Shown: one piece after another, positions 1-10,880 of the stretch | Layout of the letters: the number at the start of each line of letters is the position of its first letter | How positions within the stretch are numbered: the stretch's first letter is position 1 | Origin: Pseudocercospora fijiensis CIRAD86 | Taxonomy: Eukaryota; Ascomycota; Dothideomycetes; Mycosphaerellales; Mycosphaerellaceae | Direction: 5' to 3' | DNA length: 64,000 nt | Assembly: GCF_000340215.1 (NCBI RefSeq) | Contig: NW_006921541.1 | Coordinates: forward strand, 861,963 to 925,962 | The notes under the pieces: generated by a model | What the model saw: only the letters and a program-made list of their open reading frames with translations | Database searches by the model: none | Told to the model about the DNA's origin: nothing | Made by a program: the position numbers and the translations under genes

Positions 1-23
1 CAGATCTGCACCGCACCGCACAG

Positions 24-32
24 TGCACAGCA
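24..32. repeat. Left target site duplication of the MULE
   Basis: TGCACAGCA immediately outside the left inverted repeat is repeated exactly at 18964-18972 outside the right one. Bases 1-23 are host flank with normal composition and no recognisable gene. Confidence 0.85.
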
Positions 33-75
33 CTTGGTTACTTCCCCGAGCCCCAGCTGGCTGCCCGAGCCCCAG
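33..75 (+). repeat. Left terminal inverted repeat of the MULE
   Basis: 43 bp that match the reverse complement of 18921-18963 at 42 positions. The repeat contains an internal duplication of CCGAGCCCCAG. It is not RIPed, although the transposon interior is. Confidence 0.88.
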
Positions 76-595
76 TAATACAGTGGATTATGGAATCCGC
101 TGTTCCTAACAAAATCGCGTGGGGAAGCGATTTCCGGATCCCCGCAACTACTACCGACCGGGCAACCACTTCTATACTGCTGCTAGCTATGAAGCTAAAG
201 TTTGTTAGCAAATTAGTAGTATAGCAAAATTTAAGGTATTATTAGTTACTATCTACTTAGATCTAAGCGGGTTACGACCTATAGCCTTGTAACTACGTAA
301 TACTATATATACTAGCTTATACTAATCTCTCTACTACTAACTAGCCTGCTACTATATATAATACTGCTACTAAGTAAACTAATAGTACTATTACTATAGT
401 ACCTAGTAGTAAAGTAGCCGTTCTATTAGCTATATAAGCGACTATTATTATTGTTGCTAGTACTAGTAGTATTACTAAGCAGCCTATCGTTGTTACTATT
501 TAACTAACGCCGCCTGTTACTATTTAAATAACGTCGCCTATTACTAAGTATACTATTCTTTACGCGCTTAAAGGTTATTAAGTTCTTACCGTAAA
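76..595. other. Left internal part of the MULE, downstream of its transposase
   Basis: Bases 76-180 are unaffected by RIP; from about 190 the sequence turns TpA-rich and CpA-poor. A 24-bp unit beginning GTTACTATTTAA occurs twice in tandem (492-515, 516-539) with two differences. Read on the minus strand, this stretch would follow the transposase C-terminus, but no convincing frame survives here. It ends at the GTAAA target duplication of Gypsy-1 (591-595). Confidence 0.6.
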
Positions 596-888
596 TATAA
601 AGATTTCGGCATTAAGCTAATAGGATCGGTCTTCCTCGTTAGGGGTTATAACGAGCCGAACTTTAGCCGACGGACCGGGGTCCGATAGCGGACCCCTAGC
701 GGGCTACGTCGCTTAAGCCTATAAAGGCTACGTCGCTTACCCCTACTAGTAGGGATAATAAAGGGCCTATAACCCTCCCCTTCCTTAGATGCTTTAGGAT
801 TATTCTAGTATTACGAATAGAGGCTATTATATTACTATATAACCTAATACTCGTCTTATATACTCTTACTTCTAACGATATCCTAATA
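596..888 (+). repeat. 5' LTR of Gypsy-1
   Basis: 293 bp, the same length as the 3' copy at 8907-9199. Most differences between the two are C/T or G/A changes, as expected from independent RIP. It contains CTATAAAGG near 720, possibly the TATA region. Confidence 0.9.
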
Positions 889-929
889 TAATAATCCTCT
901 AACCTTTCTACTAAGGGTAGCGGTCCGAT

Positions 930-2305
930 ATGCCTCTAAAAAGAATAACTCGTATAGCGACCCGACGGCTAAGCGATAGTAGAATACTACCTACGGGCCC
1001 TACTAGCGATTTAGGCGAATCGTCTCTACTCTTAGAAGCGCCGAGTAGTCGAGAACAATCGCTAATAGATCTACTCCGCGGTAGGGAATCGTAGGCCGAT
1101 ACTATAAGCGGAGCCCTCCTAGAAGGAACGCCTAGAATCGAGGAAGTCGAAGAAAACGACTTCGTAAGCGACGCTTACGTATCGATAGACGTAGAGGGAA
1201 GTAGCGACGACGACGACGAATAGCTAGTAGCCTAGTTTGCGGACGCAAAGGTAGAGTAATAGAGGCTCCTACTAAAGAAGCTTACTCGCCTCGAGAAAGA
1301 CAATAAGAAGCTTACTAAGGAAATAGGCCGCTAGGCTAACTCTTCGAGGTCTACTACCTTAGAATCCGAAGCCGTTCTATTCTCGTCGCGCCCCCCGCTA
1401 ATACTATATACCGCCGGCGGACCCTATACGGATAGCCGTAAGCGGATAGCCTCCTTAACCGATTACGGGCTACTACCTAAGAGAACTATTAAGGATTCTC
1501 TAATATATAAGGGTAAAAGCCTAAAGGAGCACTATAAATAGTATATAGTATACGAGATTGCTTTCCTCTAGGCGCCGTATACCTACGACTCCGGTCGGTC
1601 TAAGATTACCTACGCTATATAGTTCCTAGAGGGAACCTCTAGGGAACTATAGTAGAAATAGTAGCTTCGTAACGAGAAGCTACCGGAGCTCCTACGGGAA
1701 TACTATACCTAGCGACAGTTTACGGACTAGCTACTAGACGAGTTAGATAACCCGATCGCCCGTATACTCGATGTATACGAGAAGTATACTAAGACTAAGT
1801 AGCGCGAGGGTTAAAATTCTAGGAACTTTCTCCTCTATATAGAGACCCTAGAGAAACAGATCGAGCCTTATACTTTTAATTAACTTCTCTTCTATTACTT
1901 CTCCCGCCTACGGCCTAAACTACGTATCGCTATTATAGACTATAATATAATCCCTAAGGATCGGGAAGAGCTATATCGCCTAGCGACTACGCTTAAGAAG
2001 AACCTAGCTACGAAGGATAAGAAGCTCTAACATACTCGTCCGGCGTCGTCGCCGGCGAACCTAGATTAGGGAAAGTCTAAGCTAAGGGAAAAATCTAAGC
2101 CTAGGGAAAAGTCTAGGCTAAGAAGAGAAGATAGAGATAAAGGTAAAGACAAAGATCGATCGAGGGACTCTAAACCTCGCGCCTTAGCGGCGAATAGTAA
2201 GGATAAAGAGATCCGATACTACTACTATAATAAGGTAGGATATATCCGACCCGACTATCTTAAGAAAGATAAAGAAAAGAACGGCAACCCTAATAAGTAA
2301 TAGCT
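930..2305 (+). pseudogene. gag of Gypsy-1 (RIP-degraded)
   Basis: The frame opens with ATG at 930 and can be followed for about 450 codons, with stops only at former Gln/Trp positions. It shows an acidic N-terminal region with a run of Asp near 1209, a charged coiled-coil-like segment (Leu/Lys/Glu rich, about 1260-1330), and a capsid-like part with aromatic residues. Near the C-terminus a zinc knuckle of the form C-x2-C-x4-H-x4-C can be recognised at 2217-2258, but all four zinc ligands now read Tyr (TAC, TAT, TAT, TAT). These are the exact products of RIP on TGY and CAY codons. The neighbour is the pol frame downstream. The function, structural Gag, is inferred from position, zinc knuckle and composition. 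Confidence 0.8.
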
Positions 2306-2399
2306 TAGCCGCTTAGGAAAAGTATAGGCTTTATCGTAGCCTCTTCGATAGCGGTAGGGCCTATCCTAGTATAATCGGAGGAAGTAATCGAAATAGTTA

Positions 2400-5300
2400 G
2401 CAAGGTACAAACTCCGTAAGGAGATCGCTAGCGGATCGCGGTTACTCTCGATACTAGCGCCTAGGTAACCCTCCTATAGTAGCGGCTCGTAGTCGAGTAG
2501 GAATTGCCTCGTACTAATATAGACCTCCTATACTTACAATAGTTAAAGGATTAGTAGATAACCTACTACGGTACGTACGAGCTAGAGCTTAGTATAACCG
2601 ATAGCAAAGGTTAGGCGAGAACCTATAAGGTCCTCGTATATAGTATAGACTAGAGCGGAGTTAAACTCCTACTCGGAAGGTATACCTTACGGTCTACCGG
2701 CATCGATATTTAGAACGGGCTAGGGACCTAGATATAGGGCTTTATAGCGTAGCAAATCGAACGTATATCGCTAAAGCGCCTAAAGAGAGAGATAAAGAAA
2801 GGAGCAACTATCTACTACGTAGGTTATCTAGGGCTAGGAGCCGACGGCGGTACGCTAGCGTTCCGAATCCTTAACGTTAAGCTAGGCACCGAACTAACCT
2901 TGCCTAGTACGCTCGAATTATATCGAGACGTTTTTAATAAAGACTCCGCGAGTATCCTCCCTTCCTTTAGAGAGACTAACTATGCGATTAAGTTAGTCGA
3001 AGGGAAAGAGCCTCCTTACGGACTACTATATACCCTCTCTCCTCGAGAACTAGAGGTCCTCCGAGAATACCTTACTAAGGAGCTTAAGACTAGCCGCATC
3101 GTATATAGCACGAGCCCCGCCGGCGTACCGCTCCTATTCGTACCGAAGAAGGATAGAGGTCTACGCCTTTACGTAGATTATAGAGTATTAAACTCTATTA
3201 CGATTAAAGATAGGACTCTACTCCCTCTTATCGATAAGACGTTAGACCGACTAGTCGGAGCTAAGTACTTTACTACGTTAGACCTAAAGGACGCGTACTA
3301 CCGCATCCGTATTCGAGAAGGTAACGAATAGAAGACTACGTTCTGTACGCGGTATAGCTACTTCGAATATCGCGTTATACCTTTTAGCCTAACTAACGCA
3401 CTAGCTACGTTCTAGGCGTATATAAACCGCGCTCTAGCCGGCCTACTAGACGATGTATATATAGTATATCTAGACGACATCCTAATCTATATCTATAGCG
3501 ATAGCCTAGAAAGCTACTAGGCTGCCGTATATAGAATCCTTAACCGCCTACGGGCCGCCGACTTGTTCTATAATATTAAGAAGTGTACCTTCGCCGCTAA
3601 AGAGGTCGCGTTCCTAGGTTTTCGCGTTAACCGATAGGGGGTCGCGACCGACCTAGAGAAGGTGTCTACTATTACGGAATAGCCGATACTTAAGTCGATT
3701 TAGGAAGTGCAATCCTTCCTTAGATTTACTAACTTCTACCGACGCTTTATCGATAGGTATTCGAAGGTAGTCGCCCTAATTACCGACCTCCTTAAAAAGG
3801 ATATACCGTAGAATTAGGGAGCTAGATAGTAGGGCGCTTTTAAGCTACTAAAGGAGCGGTTTACGACCGCGCTAGTACTACGACACTTCGACCTATTAAA
3901 GGACCTCCGCTTAGAAACCGACGCCTTAGATTTCGGGCTATTAGGTATCGTTTCCTAGCTTTAGGATAATAGCCTTTAGTATCCGGTAGCGTTTACCTTA
4001 AGGAAGATAATCGAGGCGGAACGGAACTACTAGACTTATAACTAAGAACTCCTCGTAATCGTATATTACTTTAGGACTTAGCGTTACTACTTTAGTAGCC
4101 TAGCGAAACCCGTCTAGGTCTTTACTAACTATAACAATCTCAAAACTATCTAGACGGTCTAACGGCTAAACCCTTGTTAAGTACGATAGGCTATATTTCT
4201 TAGAGGTTTTAACTTCGAGATTTACTACTAGGCTAGGAAGAATAATCCCGCCGACGGTCCGTTAAGGAGATAGGACTATTAGACCGAGAACTAGGCGGTA
4301 AACTAACTGTTACTAACTCTCTAGCGAAAACTGTCGCTAGTAGATAGCGAAGCAATACCGTAGGCAGTTCGCGTTGCTTACGCCCGGGCTATAACAACTA
4401 GTAGACTAAGGGAATCTATAACTAAGGAGATCTTAGGCTCCGCTATCGGAGAGAAGGCGGGAACTAAGAGCGAGACGTCCTAACTCGCTAGTACTACTAA
4501 ATATATATAGTACGTACTACGCTCGGTCGCTAGGATACTACTAGCTAGCGAAACTATATCGGTAGACGTCTCGAAACCCTTCGTTAGCCTCGTCGCTTAG
4601 CTATAGCGCCGCGACGACTTTGTCTAGCGGAAGAGAGATAAGCCGAAGGAGCGAACGAATACTAGCAGGCTCTAGAAATAGAGATTTAATAAGAAAGGCC
4701 TACTTCGATATAAGGGTAGACTATATATTCTAAAGGAATAATCGGTCCGCTAGGAAGTCTTATCTATATACTACGATTTAAAACTAGCGGGCTACTTCGG
4801 CGCGCTAAAGACTTTAGTACTAGCGTACCGATTACTATACTAGCCGGAGATAGAACGAGACGTTAAGGAATACGTTAAAACGTGCCCTATTTGTTAGAGG
4901 AGCAAGGCGAATCGCTAGCTACCGTACGGAAAGCTCGCGAGCTTGCTAGTACCCTCTAAGATCTAATTAGAAATTAGCTTAGACTTTATTACTAAGCTAC
5001 CGCTAGCGAAATATAAGGGCTCTGTTTACAATAGTATCCTCGTAATTGTCGACAGGCTGTCTAAAATAGCGTTATATATCCCTATATAGGAAACCTAGAA
5101 GACGCTAGACTTTACGGAATACTTCTTCGAAAAGGTTATATCGAGATTTAGGATACTAGACAGGATTGTTACCGATAGAGGGTCGCTATTTACGTTAGGC
5201 TTCTAGACTAAACTCTACTATTAGTGCTAGATAAAGCGACGGCTGTCTACTACGTACTATCCTTAAACCGATAGCTAAACGGAAGTTTAGAACTAGACTT

Positions 5301-6061
5301 TAGAAGGTTACCTACGTTCTTTTATTAGCGAAGCGTAGACGGACTAGGTACGGCAACTGCCTTTTGCTAAATTTGTATATAATAACTCTAAGTATTCTAG
5401 CATAGGCGAGATACCCTTCTTTATTATTAATAGTAAATACCTAAGATAGTCGGAACTATACGAGGACGTATAGCGAAAGGGGGAGGTACTAGTAGCAACG
5501 GACAGAATAGAATAGCTAAGAAGCGCGCGTAAGATTGCGGCGGAGCACCTATATAGAGCGTAAGCCTACTAGCAGAAAGCGTATAATAGGCGGCATACAA
5601 TGCTAACGCTAGAGAAGGGCGACCTTGTCCTACTAAGTATAAAGAACCTAAAACTGCGTTAGCCTAGCCGCAAGCTAGGAATGCGATTCGTAGGGCCTTT
5701 CTAAGTAGAAAAAGCTATTAGAACGCAAGCGTACCGCCTAGCGCTCCTATCTACCTACTAGATCTATAACGTCTTCTATATATCCCTATTACGTCCTTAC
5801 TATAGAAAAGCTAGCGAAGAATAGGCGAACGTAGCCGCGCCCGAGATTCTTCTAGATAGTACTAAGGTATAGGAAGTAGAGAAGATCGTCGATAAAAGAA
5901 GCTAAGATAGGTAGACGCAGTACCGCCTACGCTAGAAGGGCTATAATAAGACGTATAATACCTAGGAAGGTAAGGAAAACTTTAAAGATATAGATAAGCT
6001 TCTTAAAGAATAGGAGAAGGCGGATAGCAGACGTAGAAAAGGTAAGAAGAAAAAGGGATAA
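2400..6061 (+). pseudogene. pol of Gypsy-1: protease-RT-RNase H-integrase-chromodomain
   Basis: Domains in order: a retropepsin-like protease around 2440-2800, with Asp-Thr-Ser where Asp-Thr-Gly is expected; reverse transcriptase about 2900-3800, with open stretch 2900-3331 and intact VYLDDILIY (YxDD) near 3465; RNase H about 3890-4250; integrase about 4680-5560, with zinc-binding region, LDFITKLP and VTDRGSLF aspartates and a TEV glutamate; and a chromodomain about 5868-6058 (YRLR-x-KGY followed by NTxE). The C-terminus is Lys-rich, ending at TAA 6059-6061. Stops are nearly all TAG/TAA at former Gln or Trp codons. In a live copy the product would copy element RNA into DNA and insert it, with the chromodomain steering it to heterochromatin (known for chromoviruses). 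This copy cannot. Confidence 0.9.
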
Positions 6062-6249
6062 ATATAGAACTATTTTATTTGCTCTACCGAAAGGTAGCCG
6101 TAGTCGGCTACTACCTAAACAAAAGTTATAAAAGCACTAGAGCCCTAAAAATAGGCGGACCGCCTACGGAGCTATCGTTTTATATAGAATAGTAGGATCT
6201 AGGCTCCTAACCGAGCCTTAATATAAGAGGAAGGGCCTTATAGCGCCCG

Positions 6250-8335
6250 AACTATTAGTAACTCGATAGAGGTAAGCCTACGTATACCTAGTTATTTCCC
6301 TTAAATATGCGCTACGCCTAAAAGGTACCGATGCCTACCTATATAGCGATACTAGCAGCCTTAATAGCACTGCCTATAGCAGAGGTTACTAGGGTAGGTT
6401 GCTATTATAGAGTAGTAATAATAGGCGGACCGCTAGCGGAACGACTAGCGTTAGCGTAGATAGGTATACTACTATCTTCGTTATCGATAGAGCTACGATA
6501 TAGAGTCGTAGGAATAGGTACACTACTACTAACGTTAGCGCGAGGGACTAATATACTAGGACGCGTAGTACGTACCTCCGTAAGGTTCTTACCCTCGTCT
6601 CTATCGCTTAACTCTTAAATACCGCTACTACCGCGACGGCGATATAGCTTGCTTTAACGAGGTATATAGCTACGGCGAGAGGGCGGTAATAGCGAGCTAA
6701 GGCTACCCGATACAATAGGATCGTATAAGTCGTTAGAGAGCGGACTCTCCTTACTATTAGTATCGCTAGAGAGAGAAATAGTATCGAGATCTTAGAAAAC
6801 CTTAATAGGCTAAGTGCGGGCGCGCTTACGTAGCGAGGGGGCAGCGATCTTAGTACTACGAATGCGGTCTAGTACGTTGCGGCGACCTACGAAGACTACT
6901 TCCTTACCCTCGCGGCGTTAAATCTCGCGCTAAACCGTAGCGCGACTACCGGCGTCGTAGAGTAAAGCGCGCTTAGCGGTAGTAAGGGCGGCTAGGACGT
7001 GCTCTGCCTTAGGAGCTAGTATAGCTACGCGCGTACGACGCTTACGAGAGGGTGTAAATATATTAGGTAGGCTATTAGTACTAGTAAGCTTCTTAGGCGA
7101 GCTACCGTCGAGCGGTTCCTCTTCCGAGGTATCCTCGTTAGACGTCGCTAGGGGAGCCTAGGCTACGTATACGCTAAAATTCTTTAGCGAGGTTGCGTCG
7201 AGGCACCTTTATAAGAGACGGATTAATCGTAAGCTCGCTACTAAGGGCGTTACGCTAGCGTATAGTATTGCCTAAGCCGGAACTAGAGCTTCTTATACGA
7301 AGGATAGAGCGCGGGCTACTAGCGAAGCGACGGCGCGAGCGATAAGTCGACGTAATATAGTCGTCCTTAGAGTTAGTAAACGCGTCGCCGCGCGTACGCT
7401 TAGTAGTAGCTAGTATAGCATTAAGCGTATCTAGCGGAAGAGGCGTACCCTAATCGGAGCGTAGGCGGCGCTTACTTAGAGTACTAGGCAGCTAGTTCTA
7501 AAGTTCGTTTACGATAGCATAGTCTAAACGATCGTTAGCACGTATAGCGTACTTAAATAGGTACTACCTAGGTTAGTAACTTCGCTATAGGCGGATAGTA
7601 GGCGGGAACTTACGGCGAGAGNNNNNNNNNNNNNNNNNNNNNNNNNNNNNNNNNNNNNNNNNNNNNNNNNNNNNNNNNNNNNNNNNNNNNNNNNNNNNNN
7701 NNNNNNNNNNNNNNNNNNNNNAGCTCTAATAGTCCTACGTGAGCGAGGTAGCTAAGTTTTAAGACTCTAGGCGAGGCCCTTACGGTTAAGCTCTACCTCG
7801 ACGGAACGGATAGACCGGTTTAAGGTACGGGCAGCTAAGAATAGAGTGCGAGCCGTAGTCGTAGCGCGGCGCGAGGCACGTACGAGGGTATATCGCTCGG
7901 TATCGCTATCGACGCCTTCGGTTAGATAGTCTACTATACGACGATAGTCGAGGTATAGCTAGCGAATACGATTAATCCGACCTTGCTAGGCTAGACCTAG
8001 CTATAAAAGGTTAGTAAGCAGAGCGACGGCGGTATTAGGGAGTATACCTCTTTATATCCTCCCTTATATAAGCGTTAGCACTTCTTATATATACGATAAG
8101 CTACGCGCTTATAGAGCGTACCTCCGGCGAGCGACTTTATATAGCGCTTATAGGCGATAAGTATAACTACTACTATCGTAGTAAGATCTTCGGGGCGCTA
8201 CTAGTAGTTCGTGTCTTCCGATAGCGATACGGCTAACTCCCGAATCTCCTAATACCTATTCCGACTATCTAGGCGATAGCCCTAAACGTAGGCGCTAGCT
8301 ATATCGATAGCGGATCTTCTTCTTAATAGAAGTTA
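6250..8335 (-). pseudogene. Antisense gene between integrase and 3' LTR of Gypsy-1, function unknown
   Basis: On the minus strand a coding frame can be followed from about 8330 down to TAA near 6250, with interruptions almost only of the RIP type (TAG/TAA for Gln/Trp). Readable stretches include SDTERYTLVRASRRA near 7900, YAIRANDRLDYAIVNEL near 7530 and SEEEPLDGSSPKKL near 7110. The frame appears to shift near 8040 and near 7140, from either small introns or indels. The middle is Arg/Ser rich and basic, and the last third is Ser/Thr/Pro rich and probably disordered. A TATATAAGG-like motif lies near 8065 on this strand, possibly upstream if the true start is the ATA (ex-ATG) near 8045. I recognise no family. 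The assembly gap 7622-7721 removes about 33 codons. Confidence 0.6.
7622..7721. other. Assembly gap of 100 N
   Basis: Exactly 100 undetermined bases, most likely a scaffold gap of unknown true size, inside the antisense gene of Gypsy-1. Confidence 0.99.
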
Positions 8336-8906
8336 GAGCGAATACGGTTAGGATTAGAGCCTATAATAAGTAAAGGGTAATATAGCGGCGAAGCGCTTAC
8401 AGTATTAAAGAGGGTTATAGGCGTAAGGTAGAACGCGGAGCGAAAGCGCGCCGCTATATCCTAAGGACTACGCGTTACCGCCTACGGAGCGATAGCGAAG
8501 CGACGGCTAGCCTAGCAACTACGTACTAAAACAAACAACCCGACCCCCGACAAGGTTTTAGAGCCGCGTACGCGTCGTACGCGCAAGCAACGAATAAGGA
8601 AAGCGAGGAGAAATAGGAGAGTCCTAGTTAGCGAGTATAGCGCGTAGACGCAAGGAGGTAATATCGGGAATAGGGCCCGTATACCGTATATAACGCTTAG
8701 CTAGCTAGCCTACTAACCTAATATAGCGGGATAACCCGAAAGTCTAGCCTTAGGTATCGAGACCCTAAGTACCGTAGGCGGGCCGCCTACGGGCTACGAT
8801 AGCAACCGGCCTCTATACGCAATCGGTGTCGCTTCGATACTACTACGCACGCCTAGATTAGTAAGCAATTTGGCTACTAAGGGCATTAGCCTAGAGAGGA
8901 GGCGCC
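8336..8906. other. Gypsy-1 sequence between antisense gene and 3' LTR
   Basis: RIPed sequence without a convincing frame. It could hold the promoter and leader of the antisense gene. It ends in the purine-rich AGAGAGGAGGCG (8893-8904), the likely polypurine primer for plus-strand synthesis. Confidence 0.5.
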
Positions 8907-9199
8907 TATAAAGATTTCGGTATCGAGCTAATAGGATCGGTCTTCCTCGTTAGAGGTTACGACGAGCCGAACTTTAGCCGACGGACCGGGGTCCGACGGC
9001 GGACCCCCGGCGGGCTACGTCGCTTAAGCCTATAAAGGCTACGTCGCTTACCCCTACTAGTAGGGATAAAAAAGGGCCTACAACCCTCCCCTTCCTTAGA
9101 TGCTTTAGGATTATTCTAGTATTGCGAATAGAGGCTATTATATTACTATACAACCTAATACTCGTCTTGTATACCCTTACTTCTAACGATATCCTAATA
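8907..9199 (+). repeat. 3' LTR of Gypsy-1
   Basis: 293 bp matching 596-888, followed by GTAGA (9200-9204), the near-copy of GTAAA at 591-595. Confidence 0.9.
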
Positions 9200-9487
9200 G
9201 TAGAAGGTCTAGCTTAGAAGGAGGTTATAGTTTAACCGGAAGTGCTTTTTAACGTAGATTATAGCACTCGAAGCCTTAAGGATAGTAGGCAGGTCTATAT
9301 AGATAGTTAGCCTTCTAGTAAGGGCACTACTACGTACGGTACTAGCTCTTTACGTACTTGTAGTAGTCTATAATAGTCGTTCTTAGCTAAGTAAGCGATA
9401 TACTAGGCTCGAGAGTAAAGTTAGTTATTGTCGCTATATTTAGCTTCCGCTTCTTCGTAGTAATAGTATTTAAGTCGTCTAATTCTC

Positions 9488-9684
9488 TATAAGCAGGGTA
9501 TATTAGTAGGTAGATAGGGTAGTAGTAGGTATAGGTAGTATTCGATAGAGATCTAAAAGGAGAGAGAGGAAGGTAGGCTAGTTAGCCTAACGCTAAGCGC
9601 TAAGCCCTGCCTAAGGCATTAAGACCCTAGCTTTACTCGAGCCTAGTTATATACTAATTACGTATAACCTCTTTAGTCCTAATA
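9488..9684 (-). repeat. 3' LTR of Gypsy-2
   Basis: 197 bp, nearly identical to 16400-16596 with a handful of transitions. The outer flank TTCTC is at 9483-9487. Confidence 0.92.
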
Positions 9685-10880
9685 TACGCTTCCCTTCTAA
9701 AGGCCGCGCCCTCGTAGCTAGTCTATGTTCTATTCTTAACCTCTGTCGCTGCTAACTTAGTAGGTCTAGCAAGCTTCTTAGTCCGCGCTAAATTAAACAC
9801 GCAATCGCCGACTATATAACTATATCAAACCTTACCTCTAATATAATACAATGTCTAACTCTAACTACGCTATCCTTGTATATAATAAAGTAATATATAA
9901 CTACGAGAATTGAGGGCCTTCGACTAATTACAATACAAGCGCGTCTTCCCTACTATAATAGGTAGACGTACGAGGTATTATAGCCCTACCTCCGTTCTAA
10001 GTAATGTCGTATCGAGTTCTTTGCGTCTACTCTTAAAAGACCTAGTAATGTCCGCTTCCGAGGGTTGTCCGCTTCTAAGGGTTTATTCTTATTATTACGA
10101 GGGCTATTATTTACTATCGTAGTTTCGCTAGCCCTAATTAGTTAGGTTTAGTAGCCTTTAAGTGTTAACTAATTATATCTTTTCAAAAAACTCAGTTCTT
10201 CTAGTTTCTATAGGTAAAGGCTATTATAAGTATAGTAGTAGAGGTTCGCCTCGCTTAAAGGGTCGGAAAGATCGAGAAGTAACCTATTATCCGCAAGATC
10301 GACCCTAGCTAGCTTAGCTCTATAGTTTTTGCCCTTAGTTAGTTAGTCTATTAGTCTACTTAATCTTTTAAGCGGCTCAAAGTTTTGACTTAGCCTTAAA
10401 GTTTTAATTAAAGTTTTAATTAAAGGTGCCTTAGGCTCGTAGTATAGGTAAGGTTGTCTTCGCAGATACGATAGTAGGTAATATTAATAATAGCGGCGCT
10501 AGTCGTCTTAGCGCTAACTTTACCCTCTTCTAACTTCCTTCTTTAACTAATAACAACTCGGCAATACCGTTACTAATATAGCTATATCCTTCCTTTCTTA
10601 ATAGCAACACACTCCGCAATACTGTTACTAATATAGCCGCGCTAGCCGCGCTGTCCTCGCCGATTGCCTAGGCCTCGAGGCCTCGATAGAATAAGGGAAC
10701 AAGAGAGGGACCTATAGGGCGCGTTAGTAAAGAGGTAGAGTCCTTAGAAGAGTATACGATTAATTAATTAACGCGTCGTAGCGCGCCTAGTGTAGTCTTA
10801 TTATCCTTTGTTACGAACAATTGCTTACCTCTAATTAGTTAGCTAATAGTACCCCGGGGGTAGCATTGTTCCTAGGCCTT
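9685..10880. other. Gypsy-2 region between pol and 3' LTR
   Basis: About 1.2 kb, AT-rich and RIPed, with no frame I can support on either strand. It contains a short tandem AAAGTTTTAATT repeat near 10400 and the near-palindrome ACCCCGGGGGT at 10851-10861, which recurs in Gypsy-C. Confidence 0.5.

Larger units (their letters stand above)
596..9199 (+). mobile_element. Gypsy-1: Ty3/Gypsy chromovirus with an extra antisense gene
   Basis: Seen: 293-bp LTRs at 596-888 and 8907-9199, both beginning TATAAAG and ending CCTAATA, which are the expected TG...CA ends after RIP. Flanking 5-mers are GTAAA (591-595) and GTAGA (9200-9204), a target duplication with one change. A polypurine tract (AGAGAGGAGGCG) precedes the 3' LTR. 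Between the LTRs lie gag, protease, RT, RNase H, integrase and chromodomain on the plus strand, then a long minus-strand gene. Order and chromodomain place it in the Ty3/Gypsy chromoviruses. Length is 8.6 kb including a 100-N gap. It is inserted in the MULE just beyond the transposase C-terminus. All frames carry many TAG/TAA stops, so the copy is dead. Confidence 0.92.

Noticed and set aside
9685..10880. A possible antisense gene in Gypsy-2, by analogy with Gypsy-1
   Set aside because: Neither strand shows a frame with stops limited to Gln/Trp positions; only a 20-codon ATG frame near 9851 is visible.
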